Shown: positions 5,033 to 12,385 of the stretch, one piece after another
Layout of the letters: every line of letters starts with the position of its first letter
How positions within the stretch are numbered: the stretch's first letter is position 1
NCBI GenBank assembly: GCA_027035735.1
Contig: JALVUH010000014.1
Location: forward strand, 1 to 12,914
DNA from: Nautiliaceae bacterium
GTDB lineage: Bacteria > Campylobacterota > Campylobacteria > Campylobacterales > Nautiliaceae
DNA: 12,914 nt
Direction: 5' to 3'
Made by a program: the position numbers and the translations under genes
The notes under the pieces: generated by a model
What the model was told of the DNA's origin: nothing
Seen by the model: the letters and a program-made list of their open reading frames with translations, nothing else
Databases searched by the model: none

Positions 5033-7477
5033 TTAATTTTCATTTATTAATAGATTTTCTTCTTTCTCAGATGGAGTTTTAGCTACACTTACCACTTTAT
5101 CATCACTATCAAGTTTTACAATTCTTACACCTTGAGTATTTTTACCTGTTTTAGAAATAGAATCAATACTAACTCTTATCATTTTGCCCTTACTTGTAAG
5201 AAGCATTAAATCATGATTTTCTTCTGTAGCAACAACACCTACTAAATCTCCCGTTTTATTAGTTAATTTCATAGCAATTACGCCCTTACCTCCTCTATTT
5301 GTAAGTCTATAAGCACTTGCCTCAGTTCTTTTTCCAAAACCTTTCTCACTAACTGTAAGTATTTCTTGATTTTCATCTCTTAGAGCAAGTGCTCCTACTA
5401 CCTCATCTCCATCAATTTTAAATGTAATTCCTTTAACACCTCTTGCACTTCTTCCCATTTCTCTAACCGTATCTACAGGAAATCTTATAGCCATTCCTTT
5501 TTTAGTTACAATAAAAAGTTCTTTGTCTTCTGGTTTTACAATTTTTGCAGTAACTAATTCATCTCCATCATCAATAGTTATAGCCCTAACCCCTGTGCTT
5601 CTTATGTTTTTAAATTCGCTCAAATTTGTTCTTTTCACTATTCCATTTTTTGTAAAAAATGCTAACGATTTATTCTCATCAAAATCACTTGTTTTTATAA
5701 TTGTTTGAATTTTTTCTTGCTTTTCAAGATTAATTAAGTTTACTATTGCTTTTCCTTTGCTAGTTCTAGAGCCTTCTGGGATTTTATATACTTTTAGCCA
5801 ATGAAGCTGACCTTTGTCTGTAATAATCATTAAAGTATCATGAGCTTTTGCAATATAAAAATCTTCAATAAAATCATCTTCATAAGTTGTTAATGCCTTT
5901 TTGCCTTTTCCACCTCTATTTTGTCTCTCATATGTTTTTAGAGGAACTCTTTTTACATAACCTCTATGAGTAATTGTAACTACCATCTCTTCATTTGGAA
6001 TCAAATCTTCAATATCAATCTCATCATAATCTTCTACTATTTCAGTAAGTCTAGGAGTTGGATATTTCCTTTTTATCTCTTCAAATTCTTCTTTAATAAC
6101 ACTATTTAGCACTTCTTCTTCTTTTAAAATAGAAGTTAAATATGCAATTTTTTCCATAAGTTCATTATACTCTTTTTCAATTTTTTCAATTTCAAGAGAT
6201 GTTAAACGAGCAAGTTTCATATCAAGAATAGCTTGAGCTTGAACCTCACTAAGTTCAAATCTTTCAATAAGTTTTGCTTTTGCATCTTTTGTATCAGATG
6301 ATTTTTTAATAAGTTCAACTACTTCATCAATATTTGCAAGTGCAATTCTAAGACCTTCTAGTATATGAGCTCTTTTTTTTGCTTCATTAAGCTCATAAAT
6401 AGTTCTTCTAATTACAACTGTTTTTCTAAATTTGATAAATGTATTTAAAATATCCATTAAATTAAATAATTTTGGTTCTTTATCTAGTATAGCTAACATA
6501 TTAATACCAAAGCTCACTTGCATTTGAGTGTGTTTATATAAATTATTTAAAATAATTTCACTCATAGCATCTTTTTTAAGTTCAATTACAACTCTAATAC
6601 CTTCTCTATCAGATTCATCTCTAATTTCACTAATTCCATCAAGCACTTTTTCTTTTACTAATTCACTTATTTTTTCAATAAGTTTTGCTTTATTTACTTG
6701 ATATGGAAGTTCATCAATAACAATAATTTCTCTATTTCCTCTATGTTCAATATGATGTTTTGCACGAATTTTTATACTACCTCTTCCATTCTTATATGCC
6801 TCAATAATTCCACCTTTTCCATAAATAATACCACCTGTTGGAAAATCTGGACCTTTTATAAATTTTAATATATCTTCAAGTTTTGCATCTTTATTATCAA
6901 CCATATAAATAAGAGCATCAAGAAGTTCTGTTAGGTTATGAGGAGGAATATTTGTAGCCATACCAACAGCAATACCACTACTTCCATTTACTAATAAATT
7001 TGGAAATCTAGCAGGTAAAACTACAGGCTCTTTTTCTGTTCCATCATAATTTGGAATAAAATCAACAGTATCTTTGTCAATATCTCTTAACAACTCTTCT
7101 GCTATTTTTGTAAGTCTAGCTTCGGTATAACGCATAGCAGCAGCATTATCACCATCAATACTTCCAAAATTACCTTGTCCATCAATCAAAGGCATTCTCA
7201 TAGAAAAATCTTGAGCCATTCTAACAAGTGCTTCATATACAGCAGAATCCCCATGAGGATGATACTTACCTATAACATCCCCAACAATTCTTGCAGATTT
7301 TTTATATGGGCTTGAAGAAGTTATACCCATTTTATACATTGCATAAAGTATTCTTCTATGAACCGGTTTTAATCCATCTCTTACATCAGGAAGCGCACGT
7401 CCAACAATAACACTCATAGAATATTCAAGATAACTTTTAGCAAGAGTATCTTCAATTCTAACTGGAATAACTTGCAT
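5033..7477 (-). CDS. gyrA: DNA gyrase subunit A
   Basis: GyrA is the DNA-cleaving subunit of gyrase, which with GyrB introduces negative supercoils using ATP. At 814 residues it is near the usual length. The N-terminal winged-helix and tower region includes LPDVRDGLKPVHRR (29-42) and the catalytic tyrosine Y117 in AAAMRYTEAR. The quinolone-resistance region reads GDSAVYE (76-82), so the positions equal to E. coli S83 and D87 are S78 and E82: no obvious resistance substitution. A coiled coil spans about 360-470. The C-terminal six-bladed wrapping domain opens with a GyrA-box QNRGGKG (519-525), which separates gyrase from topoisomerase IV. A short acidic tail (SEKEENLLINEN) ends it. The ATG at 7477 has AAAAAGGA 6 bases upstream. 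It lies 25 bp after comF and 28 bp before flgP. Confidence 0.97.
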   Translation of the reverse strand: MQVIPVRIEDTLAKSYLEYSMSVIVGRALPDVRDGLKPVHRRILYAMYKMGITSSSPYKKSARIVGDVIGKYHPHGDSAVYEALVRMAQDFSMRMPLIDGQGNFGSIDGDNAAAMRYTEARLTKIAEELLRDIDKDTVDFIPNYDGTEKEPVVLPARFPNLLVNGSSGIAVGMATNIPPHNLTELLDALIYMVDNKDAKLEDILKFIKGPDFPTGGIIYGKGGIIEAYKNGRGSIKIRAKHHIEHRGNREIIVIDELPYQVNKAKLIEKISELVKEKVLDGISEIRDESDREGIRVVIELKKDAMSEIILNNLYKHTQMQVSFGINMLAILDKEPKLFNLMDILNTFIKFRKTVVIRRTIYELNEAKKRAHILEGLRIALANIDEVVELIKKSSDTKDAKAKLIERFELSEVQAQAILDMKLARLTSLEIEKIEKEYNELMEKIAYLTSILKEEEVLNSVIKEEFEEIKRKYPTPRLTEIVEDYDEIDIEDLIPNEEMVVTITHRGYVKRVPLKTYERQNRGGKGKKALTTYEDDFIEDFYIAKAHDTLMIITDKGQLHWLKVYKIPEGSRTSKGKAIVNLINLEKQEKIQTIIKTSDFDENKSLAFFTKNGIVKRTNLSEFKNIRSTGVRAITIDDGDELVTAKIVKPEDKELFIVTKKGMAIRFPVDTVREMGRSARGVKGITFKIDGDEVVGALALRDENQEILTVSEKGFGKRTEASAYRLTNRGGKGVIAMKLTNKTGDLVGVVATEENHDLMLLTSKGKMIRVSIDSISKTGKNTQGVRIVKLDSDDKVVSVAKTPSEKEENLLINEN

Positions 7478-7502
7478 TAATATCCTTTTTTAAATAATTA
7501 TA

Positions 7503-8033
7503 TCAAAATTCTCTTAAATCCGCTAAAACAAGGCTAAAGAGCACATTTACATTATGTTTTTTTAAGACTTCTTTTGCTTCTTTTAAAGTAGTCCCTGTAG
7601 TAACAACATCATCTATTAAAATTACATCAATATTTTTAGGACCACTATATTTAAAATTTCTTGGATTATTAAGTCTAAATTCAAGAGATTTACCGGCATA
7701 TTTTATTTCACTTTTAGCATGAAGAGTAGAAAAAAGTTTTTTATCTTTTTTCATGGCATTTGCAAGTATTGCTGTATGAGAATAACCTTTATTTATTTTA
7801 TCATCAATTGGAATTATATTAAGTTTATTTGGATAATTTTTTGAAAAAAAAGAAAAAGGAGTTGATAATTCTTTAAAAACAAAACTACCAAATTTTTCGT
7901 ATTTAAACTTAATTAAATATTCAATATCTTCATATCTATAAAAACTTATTACATCATCTTTTTTTATAAATTCAGGCTTTAATAACTTTTTACATTTATT
8001 ACAAATCAAACTAAAAGAAAATGCCTCACACAA
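7503..8033 (-). CDS. comF: ComF family phosphoribosyltransferase-like protein
   Basis: ComF proteins are needed for natural transformation, acting in the cytoplasm on incoming single-stranded DNA; the C. jejuni gene in this position (Cj1028c, ctsW as I recall) is a transformation gene. The type I phosphoribosyltransferase fold is marked by the PRPP loop VILIDDVVTTGTT (137-149 counted from TTG 8033). The family's N-terminal zinc ribbon is visible as LICNKC (9-14) plus C2. The partner cysteine is encoded at 8037-8039, upstream of the TTG at 8033, which is the only ATG, GTG or TTG in the open N-terminal frame. The frame is open to 8090, and AGAGG (8058-8062) lies 9 bases before an ATT at 8046-8048. 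That start would restore Cys-x2-Cys and give 181 residues. I give the conventional TTG coordinate but think the ATT start likelier. Confidence 0.87.
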   Translation of the reverse strand: MCEAFSFSLICNKCKKLLKPEFIKKDDVISFYRYEDIEYLIKFKYEKFGSFVFKELSTPFSFFSKNYPNKLNIIPIDDKINKGYSHTAILANAMKKDKKLFSTLHAKSEIKYAGKSLEFRLNNPRNFKYSGPKNIDVILIDDVVTTGTTLKEAKEVLKKHNVNVLFSLVLADLREF

Positions 8034-8040
8034 AATACAC

Positions 8041-8256
8041 TTAAAAATCTTTTTTATCCTCTGGTTTGTATTTAAATAAAAGATACAAAGCTATTGCACT
8101 GCCTATTGCAAATATTAAAACACCGCTCCAAAAAAGAGGCATATCTCCAGCCGCACTTCCTCCCATAATCATTCCTACTCCAAAAAACATTAAAATAGCT
8201 GCACTAACTCCTGCTTTTTCTGCTGGTGTTAGTTTTCTATCTTTATAATCTTGCAT
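8041..8256 (-). CDS. small two-helix membrane protein
   Basis: This is a 71-residue protein that I do not recognise. A charged N-terminus (MQDYKDRKLTPAEK) is followed by two hydrophobic segments, about residues 14-33 (glycine and methionine rich, FFGVGMIMGG) and 40-61, then a charged tail KYKPEDKKDF. This layout puts both ends in the cytoplasm. The ATG at 8256 shares one base with the stop of the DUF3293 gene (TAATG) and has AAAGGA 5 bases upstream, so it is a real, coupled gene and not a chance frame. Its end meets the comF start, and overlaps it if the ATT start at 8048 is used. Nothing shows a function; linkage to comF hints at, but does not show, a role near the DNA-uptake machinery. Confidence 0.75.
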   Translation of the reverse strand: MQDYKDRKLTPAEKAGVSAAILMFFGVGMIMGGSAAGDMPLFWSGVLIFAIGSAIALYLLFKYKPEDKKDF

Positions 8257-8792
8257 TAAAATCCTTTAAAATGTTTTTCATAATTATATTTTAAAATATC
8301 TCTATTTTCATCACATTTTGTAATTGAAATCTCTTTTCCTGAATTATAAAAAATAGTATCTTGATCAAATTGTTTTGCTATATCAATTGCATCTTTTTTT
8401 TCTATATCATAAATTATAAAACTCTCTTCACTATGATCAAACAATTCTCCAATACTTGTCATATAATCATATTTTAATGTTTTAATTAAACTCTCAAGCT
8501 CTGTATTTCTTATAAAATTTAAAAAATCATTTAATATCAAATCTTTTGGATTATAAGCTGTAATAATTGCAAATTTTCTCTCTAAATATTGATAATCAGC
8601 AGGAATAAATTGAAAACTTATCCAATTTCTACCAACTGGTGTATTAATCAAAAATTTAGTATATCTCAAATATTCTTTATATCTCTTTTTAAAATCAAGA
8701 ACAATTTTGTTATCTACCATTAAAGCATCTTCTGCTTCATCATAAATACATTTACCAATGTAATCATTTATGCCTATTACATCAAATTTCAT
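8256..8792 (-). CDS. DUF3293 domain-containing protein
   Basis: This is a 178-residue soluble protein with no signal peptide. Residues about 74-155 fit the DUF3293 family pattern as I know it: FAIITAYNP (74-82), a conserved N and L-rich helix (88-104), EESFIIYDI (122-130), and QFDQDTIFY (141-149), matching the family's 'TAWNP', 'EESxLV' and 'GQxAxxW' blocks. The family's function is unknown. The N-terminal 70 residues appear to be an additional segment. The ATG at 8792 is preceded by AAAAGGAG with about 6 bases spacing. It is the first gene of the long minus-strand block that continues through comF and gyrA, downstream of a divergent promoter region, and overlaps the next gene by one base. 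Confidence 0.8.
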   Translation of the reverse strand: MKFDVIGINDYIGKCIYDEAEDALMVDNKIVLDFKKRYKEYLRYTKFLINTPVGRNWISFQFIPADYQYLERKFAIITAYNPKDLILNDFLNFIRNTELESLIKTLKYDYMTSIGELFDHSEESFIIYDIEKKDAIDIAKQFDQDTIFYNSGKEISITKCDENRDILKYNYEKHFKGF

Positions 8793-8814
8793 TATTCTCC
8801 TTTTAGAAAATTAA

Positions 8815-8823
8815 TGATATAAT
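8815..8823 (+). promoter_or_regulatory. extended -10 promoter for the plus-strand lipoprotein gene
   Basis: TGATATAAT at 8815-8823 is a perfect extended -10 element (TG-N-TATAAT). The expected start of transcription is near 8830, about 13 bases before the ATG at 8843, leaving room for the AAAAAGG site at 8829-8835. Campylobacterota housekeeping promoters usually rely on an extended -10 and lack a clear -35 box, which fits here. Confidence 0.6.
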
Positions 8824-8826
8824 AAC
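8816..8826 (-). promoter_or_regulatory. candidate -10 region for the minus-strand operon, overlapping the plus-strand -10
   Basis: Read on the minus strand, the same bases give GTTATTATATC, with TATTAT (8824-8819) or TATATC (8821-8816) as possible -10 elements about 27-32 bases before the start codon at 8792. A T-run lies upstream on this strand (about 8829-8835). No strong -35 is seen. This is the only non-coding stretch ahead of the eleven-gene block, so a promoter is expected here; the exact box is a guess. Confidence 0.4.
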
Positions 8827-8842
8827 CAAAAAAAGGCTGTAA

Positions 8843-9301
8843 ATGAAAAAATTGTTTTTTGCATTAATTATTTTAGCCGCTTTATTTAACGGATGTGCAC
8901 TAAAATCAATAAAACCTATTTTCAAACAAGACACTCTTTATGAAAAAACACTAAAATATACCCAAAGAGGTCAGATTGTAAATTCACTTGAAACTAAAGC
9001 ATTAATTGACGCTGTTTATTTAAATCCATTATATCCAAAAAAATTTAAAAATCCTACATTTTTGATAGGAATATATAATGGATTTAATAATGCTCTTGAA
9101 AATGAAGAATTTTCATTAACTCTAAACAATAAAAAACCAATAAAAGTTACTACAAAAATACCAAATTTTATACCTTATAAGTTTTATCCATTTTATAATT
9201 CATGGATGACTTATTATTTAGTTGAATTTAATAAAACAAAACAACCTTATGTATTAATTTATAAAAGTAAAGATTGGGGAGAGACAAAACTTATTTTTTA
9301 A
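8843..9301 (+). CDS. small putative lipoprotein of unknown function
   Basis: This 152-residue protein begins with a typical lipoprotein signal (MKK, a hydrophobic run, then LFNGC), putting the lipidated cysteine at residue 18. The lipobox is slightly off consensus, with Phe and Asn at -3 and -2. The mature part is basic, Lys-, Asn- and Tyr-rich, with no motif that I recognise; the C-terminal half (residues 95-150) looks beta-rich and would suit an immunoglobulin-like or beta-sandwich envelope protein, but that is inference. The ATG at 8843 has AAAAAGG about 7 bases upstream and a perfect extended -10 promoter before that. It is the only complete plus-strand gene here, and its last 11 bases overlap the 3' end of the convergent slt gene. 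Confidence 0.75.
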   Translation: MKKLFFALIILAALFNGCALKSIKPIFKQDTLYEKTLKYTQRGQIVNSLETKALIDAVYLNPLYPKKFKNPTFLIGIYNGFNNALENEEFSLTLNNKKPIKVTTKIPNFIPYKFYPFYNSWMTYYLVEFNKTKQPYVLIYKSKDWGETKLIF

Positions 9302-10772
9302 GAATTTTATGTAAAGTAATATTTTCATCACCAAAAATATGGGAATAAATTACAAAATTTGCTAAAACTTTTTTCCCATATTCTCTACTTTCATCATAAG
9401 GGATAAGCTCCATACTCAAAAAAGGTTCATATTTACCATGATATTTAAAATTAGGCAATACTCTTCTTTTAACAAATCCTATACCTGCATTATAAGCATA
9501 AGCTACCATTAAAGGATTTTTTAATTGTTTAAAAAGATATTTTAGCTGTTTTACCCCAATAGAGATATTTTGTTTATAAGTAAACTGTTTAAACACATCT
9601 CCTTTATAACTTCTTACTAAAAATGGCATAAGTTGCATCGCCCCTAAAGCATAACTGCTAGAAACACTAGCTGGTATAAATCTACTCTCTTGTCTTATTA
9701 TTGCATATACAAATGCTCTAAAAGAAGTATTTGTGTCTTTATATACAGGAGGTGTTATAAAAAAATTATATTTATAATGATATGCTTTATCAAGAGCTAT
9801 AGCTTTTAGAGCAATAGATTTATTACTATCAAGTTTTTTAGCTAAAGTAAAGGGATTTTGATATTTTAATGCATTAAAAAATTTCAATACATCCCATGGA
9901 TTTGTTTGATTAAATAGAGGCTTTTTAACCGAATTATAAACAATATTTGTTTTTATATTTTTAAATTTTTTATGAACTGTTTCATATCCATATAATGTAT
10001 AAAAATTAACTCTATCATCAGATACTAAATCATTTAAAAATCCTTTTTTACCACTTAACTTCCAAAGCCAAAAGTATATTTTTGAAGTTTTATATTTTAT
10101 ACTATATAAAATATTAAAAGCTTTTTTTTCTTCATTTAATGTTAAAGCATTTAAAAATAGCCACCATTTTACTCTATCATTAAATTTTTTATAATTTAAT
10201 TGGTCCAATGAAATTTGTATTTTTTTTAAATGATGAATAACAGCGCTTTTTACAAAAAGATTAAAATATTTATCTTCAAATATGGATAAATCTTTTATTT
10301 TTTGATCTATTTTTTGATTTGGATAATCAAGTATAAAATAATATCCCAAATCTCTATCTTTAAAAATCTTACTAAAATTATTATTCAAAAATGCCCAAAC
10401 AGCACTTTTTTGTTTTGAAGGAGGCAAATTTTTATAAAGATATTCTAAATCACTTTTATTTAATGTTGCAATTGTTCTTAATGATAATCCATTATTTAAA
10501 ATACACGCAATATTTACATCCCTTAAATACTCTTTTTTTACATTTACACATCTATAAATATTTTGAAATTCAGGAAATTTTGCAAGTAATTTTGTATGCT
10601 TAAAAAGTTTGACTTTATATAAAGAAGTATATGCTTTAAAAGCCAAAATACTTGAATTTGTCTCTCTCATAAATTCTGTAAGATAAAAATCTCTTACATA
10701 ACTTTTTGGATGAGAAAGTATTGCTGAGAGATTTAAAGCAAAAAGAAAAATAGGAATAAATAAAAAAATCAA
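9291..10772 (-). CDS. slt: soluble-type lytic murein transglycosylase (Slt70-like)
   Basis: This periplasmic enzyme cleaves the MurNAc-GlcNAc bond of peptidoglycan to give 1,6-anhydromuropeptides; the H. pylori homolog is Slt (HP0645, from memory). The 493-residue product has a signal peptide (IFLFIPIFLFALNLS), a long helical superhelix region (about 20-345) and a C-terminal SLT domain: catalytic glutamate E362 in RQESRF, GAMQLMP (377-383), AYNAG (426-430) and an IPYDESREYGKKV block (457-469). The start is TTG at 10772, directly after the yggT stop: an in-frame TAA precedes it, AAGG lies 9 bases upstream, and the next ATG (residue 35) would remove the signal peptide. It ends in an 11 bp overlap with a plus-strand lipoprotein gene. 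It is the third gene of gltX-yggT-slt. Confidence 0.93.
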   Translation of the reverse strand: MIFLFIPIFLFALNLSAILSHPKSYVRDFYLTEFMRETNSSILAFKAYTSLYKVKLFKHTKLLAKFPEFQNIYRCVNVKKEYLRDVNIACILNNGLSLRTIATLNKSDLEYLYKNLPPSKQKSAVWAFLNNNFSKIFKDRDLGYYFILDYPNQKIDQKIKDLSIFEDKYFNLFVKSAVIHHLKKIQISLDQLNYKKFNDRVKWWLFLNALTLNEEKKAFNILYSIKYKTSKIYFWLWKLSGKKGFLNDLVSDDRVNFYTLYGYETVHKKFKNIKTNIVYNSVKKPLFNQTNPWDVLKFFNALKYQNPFTLAKKLDSNKSIALKAIALDKAYHYKYNFFITPPVYKDTNTSFRAFVYAIIRQESRFIPASVSSSYALGAMQLMPFLVRSYKGDVFKQFTYKQNISIGVKQLKYLFKQLKNPLMVAYAYNAGIGFVKRRVLPNFKYHGKYEPFLSMELIPYDESREYGKKVLANFVIYSHIFGDENITLHKILKK

Positions 10773-11051
10773 TTAATATAGCCTTGCTATAATATTATTA
10801 ATTAAAATTTCTATAAATTGTAAAAGTAAAATCAAAATAATAGGAGCTATATCAATTCCTCCAAAATTTGTAGGTATAAATCTTCTAATATAAGCATAAA
10901 CAGGTTCTGTAATATTCCATAAAAATCTTACAATTGGATTATAAGGATTTGGCTGAACCCATGTAATAAGTGCAGCTATTATAACAACCCAAATATAAAT
11001 ATTAATAAGCAAATTAATAAATTGCAAAATACTTATCAAAATTGCATTCAT
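10773..11051 (-). CDS. yggT: YggT family membrane protein
   Basis: This 92-residue integral membrane protein has two long hydrophobic segments (about 5-31 and 67-86) joined by the family signature: WVQPNPYNPIVRFL (31-44), then TEPVYAYIRRFIP (48-60) and GGIDIAPIILILLLQF (64-79). The function is unsettled; family members have been linked to osmotic tolerance, and in other phyla they sit near division genes. The ATG at 11051 has GGAG 6 bases upstream. It lies 35 bp after gltX and abuts slt, which starts on the next base. The gltX-yggT-slt order is as in H. pylori (HP0643-0645, from memory). The gap to gltX holds only an all-A/T inverted repeat (11072-11088) that is unlikely to terminate. Confidence 0.9.
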   Translation of the reverse strand: MNAILISILQFINLLINIYIWVVIIAALITWVQPNPYNPIVRFLWNITEPVYAYIRRFIPTNFGGIDIAPIILILLLQFIEILINNIIARLY

Positions 11052-11086
11052 TTACACTCCATTTTTTTAGCAAATTTTAACAAAAT

Positions 11087-12385
11087 TTATCTATTTTTAA
11101 TAATTTCTTTTAAATAAGGCTTCATTGCTTTGTATAAATCTTTTATCTCTGCTCCATGTTTTTGATTAATAAGAAGTTCTCTTAATGGCATAAAAAGTTT
11201 TTTACCTTTAAGCCCTGTATTTGCTTGAAGACGTTTTTTAAAATCATCATAATTCTCTTCTAATTCATTTTCCAAAATCTCTTTTTTTAGAATTTCTCTT
11301 TCCCTACTAAATTCTTCATCAGTTGATTTTTCAAATACTTTATCAAATTTTTCTTTAATCTCTTTTAAAGTAGAGCTTTCATCCTTAAAAATTTGAAGCA
11401 AATCTTCATAAATACTATTTACATTAAATCTTTTAGCTAAATCTTTAATTTTTTTCATATGTTCTTTATTTAAAAATTTAAGTTTTTCTATATCAAATTT
11501 AGCAGGAGCACGTGAAATTTTGCTTAAATCAAAAAATTCAATTGCTTCTTCTATAGTAAATACTTCCCTCTCAAAACTATTTCCAAGTAAAATCAAATAA
11601 TTAGCTATCGCTTCTGGCAAAAAACCTTGCTGAAGTAACCATTTTACACTACTTGCATTATCACGTTTACTCATTTTTTTGCCATCTTCATTCAAAATAA
11701 TTGGAAGATGAGCATACTCTATTTCTTTATCGTATCCAAGAGCTTTTCTTATATGAATCTGTTTTGGTGTATTACTTAAATGATCTTCACCTCTAATAAC
11801 CAAACTTATATCATAAATCATATCATCAATACTACAAGCAAAATTATATGTAGGAGTTAAATCTGCTCTTAAAATCACAAAACTATCAATATCAAATGGA
11901 GTTAATTCAATTTCTCCTTTTATTAAATCATTAAATTTTATTGGATTTTCTGGTTTTTTTATTCTAATAACAAAAGGTTTTTTATTTTTTAATTTTTCCA
12001 CCTCTTTAGGAGTCAAATATTCACATTTTCCAGAATATCTATATGGTCTTTTTTCAAGTTTTGCCTTTTCTCTTTCAATTGCAATCTCATCTTCAGAACA
12101 AAAACAAGCAAAAGCTTTTTTTTCTTCAAGTAATTTTTTTGCCATTTCTTGATGTATATGAAAATTACTTGATTGATAAACTACATTATCATATTTTATT
12201 CCAAAAATATCTAAAATTTCCAAAATCTCTTTATCTTTTCCTTCAATATTTCTTTCTTTATCAGTATCTTCTATTCTTATTAATAATTTCTCACCTCTTT
12301 GACGCGCTACTATATAATTAAAAATTGCAACTCTTAAATTACCTATATGCATATCTCCAGTAGGACTTGGGGCAAATCTTAACAT
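11087..12385 (-). CDS. gltX: glutamyl-tRNA synthetase, GluRS2-type (probably tRNA-Gln-directed)
   Basis: This class Ib synthetase activates glutamate with ATP and loads it on tRNA. At 432 residues it is slightly short. The N-terminal FAPSPTGDMHIGNLR (4-18) holds the HIGH motif as HIGN (13-16); the second motif is KMSKR (237-241). A CxC pair (C94, C96) with C121 resembles the zinc site of the family. The catalytic domain includes RIEDTD and VIRGEDHLSNTPKQ. The C-terminal helical anticodon-binding domain ends with KGKKLFMPLRELL. Campylobacterota carry two GltX paralogs; the 'GDMHIGNLR' start matches what I recall of H. pylori GluRS2 (HP0643), which charges tRNA-Gln with Glu before GatCAB amidation. 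Position before yggT and slt agrees. The ATG at 12385 overlaps the upstream stop by one base (TAATG), with AAGGA 8 bases upstream. Confidence 0.93.
   Translation of the reverse strand: MLRFAPSPTGDMHIGNLRVAIFNYIVARQRGEKLLIRIEDTDKERNIEGKDKEILEILDIFGIKYDNVVYQSSNFHIHQEMAKKLLEEKKAFACFCSEDEIAIEREKAKLEKRPYRYSGKCEYLTPKEVEKLKNKKPFVIRIKKPENPIKFNDLIKGEIELTPFDIDSFVILRADLTPTYNFACSIDDMIYDISLVIRGEDHLSNTPKQIHIRKALGYDKEIEYAHLPIILNEDGKKMSKRDNASSVKWLLQQGFLPEAIANYLILLGNSFEREVFTIEEAIEFFDLSKISRAPAKFDIEKLKFLNKEHMKKIKDLAKRFNVNSIYEDLLQIFKDESSTLKEIKEKFDKVFEKSTDEEFSREREILKKEILENELEENYDDFKKRLQANTGLKGKKLFMPLRELLINQKHGAEIKDLYKAMKPYLKEIIKNR

Noticed and set aside
4519..5043. Longer start for the FlgP-like gene at 5043
   Set aside because: It would overlap gyrA and put 13 charged residues before the signal peptide; ATG 5004 has a good ribosome binding site and a clean lipoprotein signal.
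9286..9306. Terminator between the lipoprotein gene and slt
   Set aside because: Only a 4 bp CTTA/TAAG stem around a T-run is visible, too weak to call.
11072..11088. Inverted repeat AAATTTT-AAC-AAAATTT in the gltX-yggT gap as a terminator
   Set aside because: The stem is all A/T with no T-tract after it on the minus strand, and such repeats are expected by chance in this composition.
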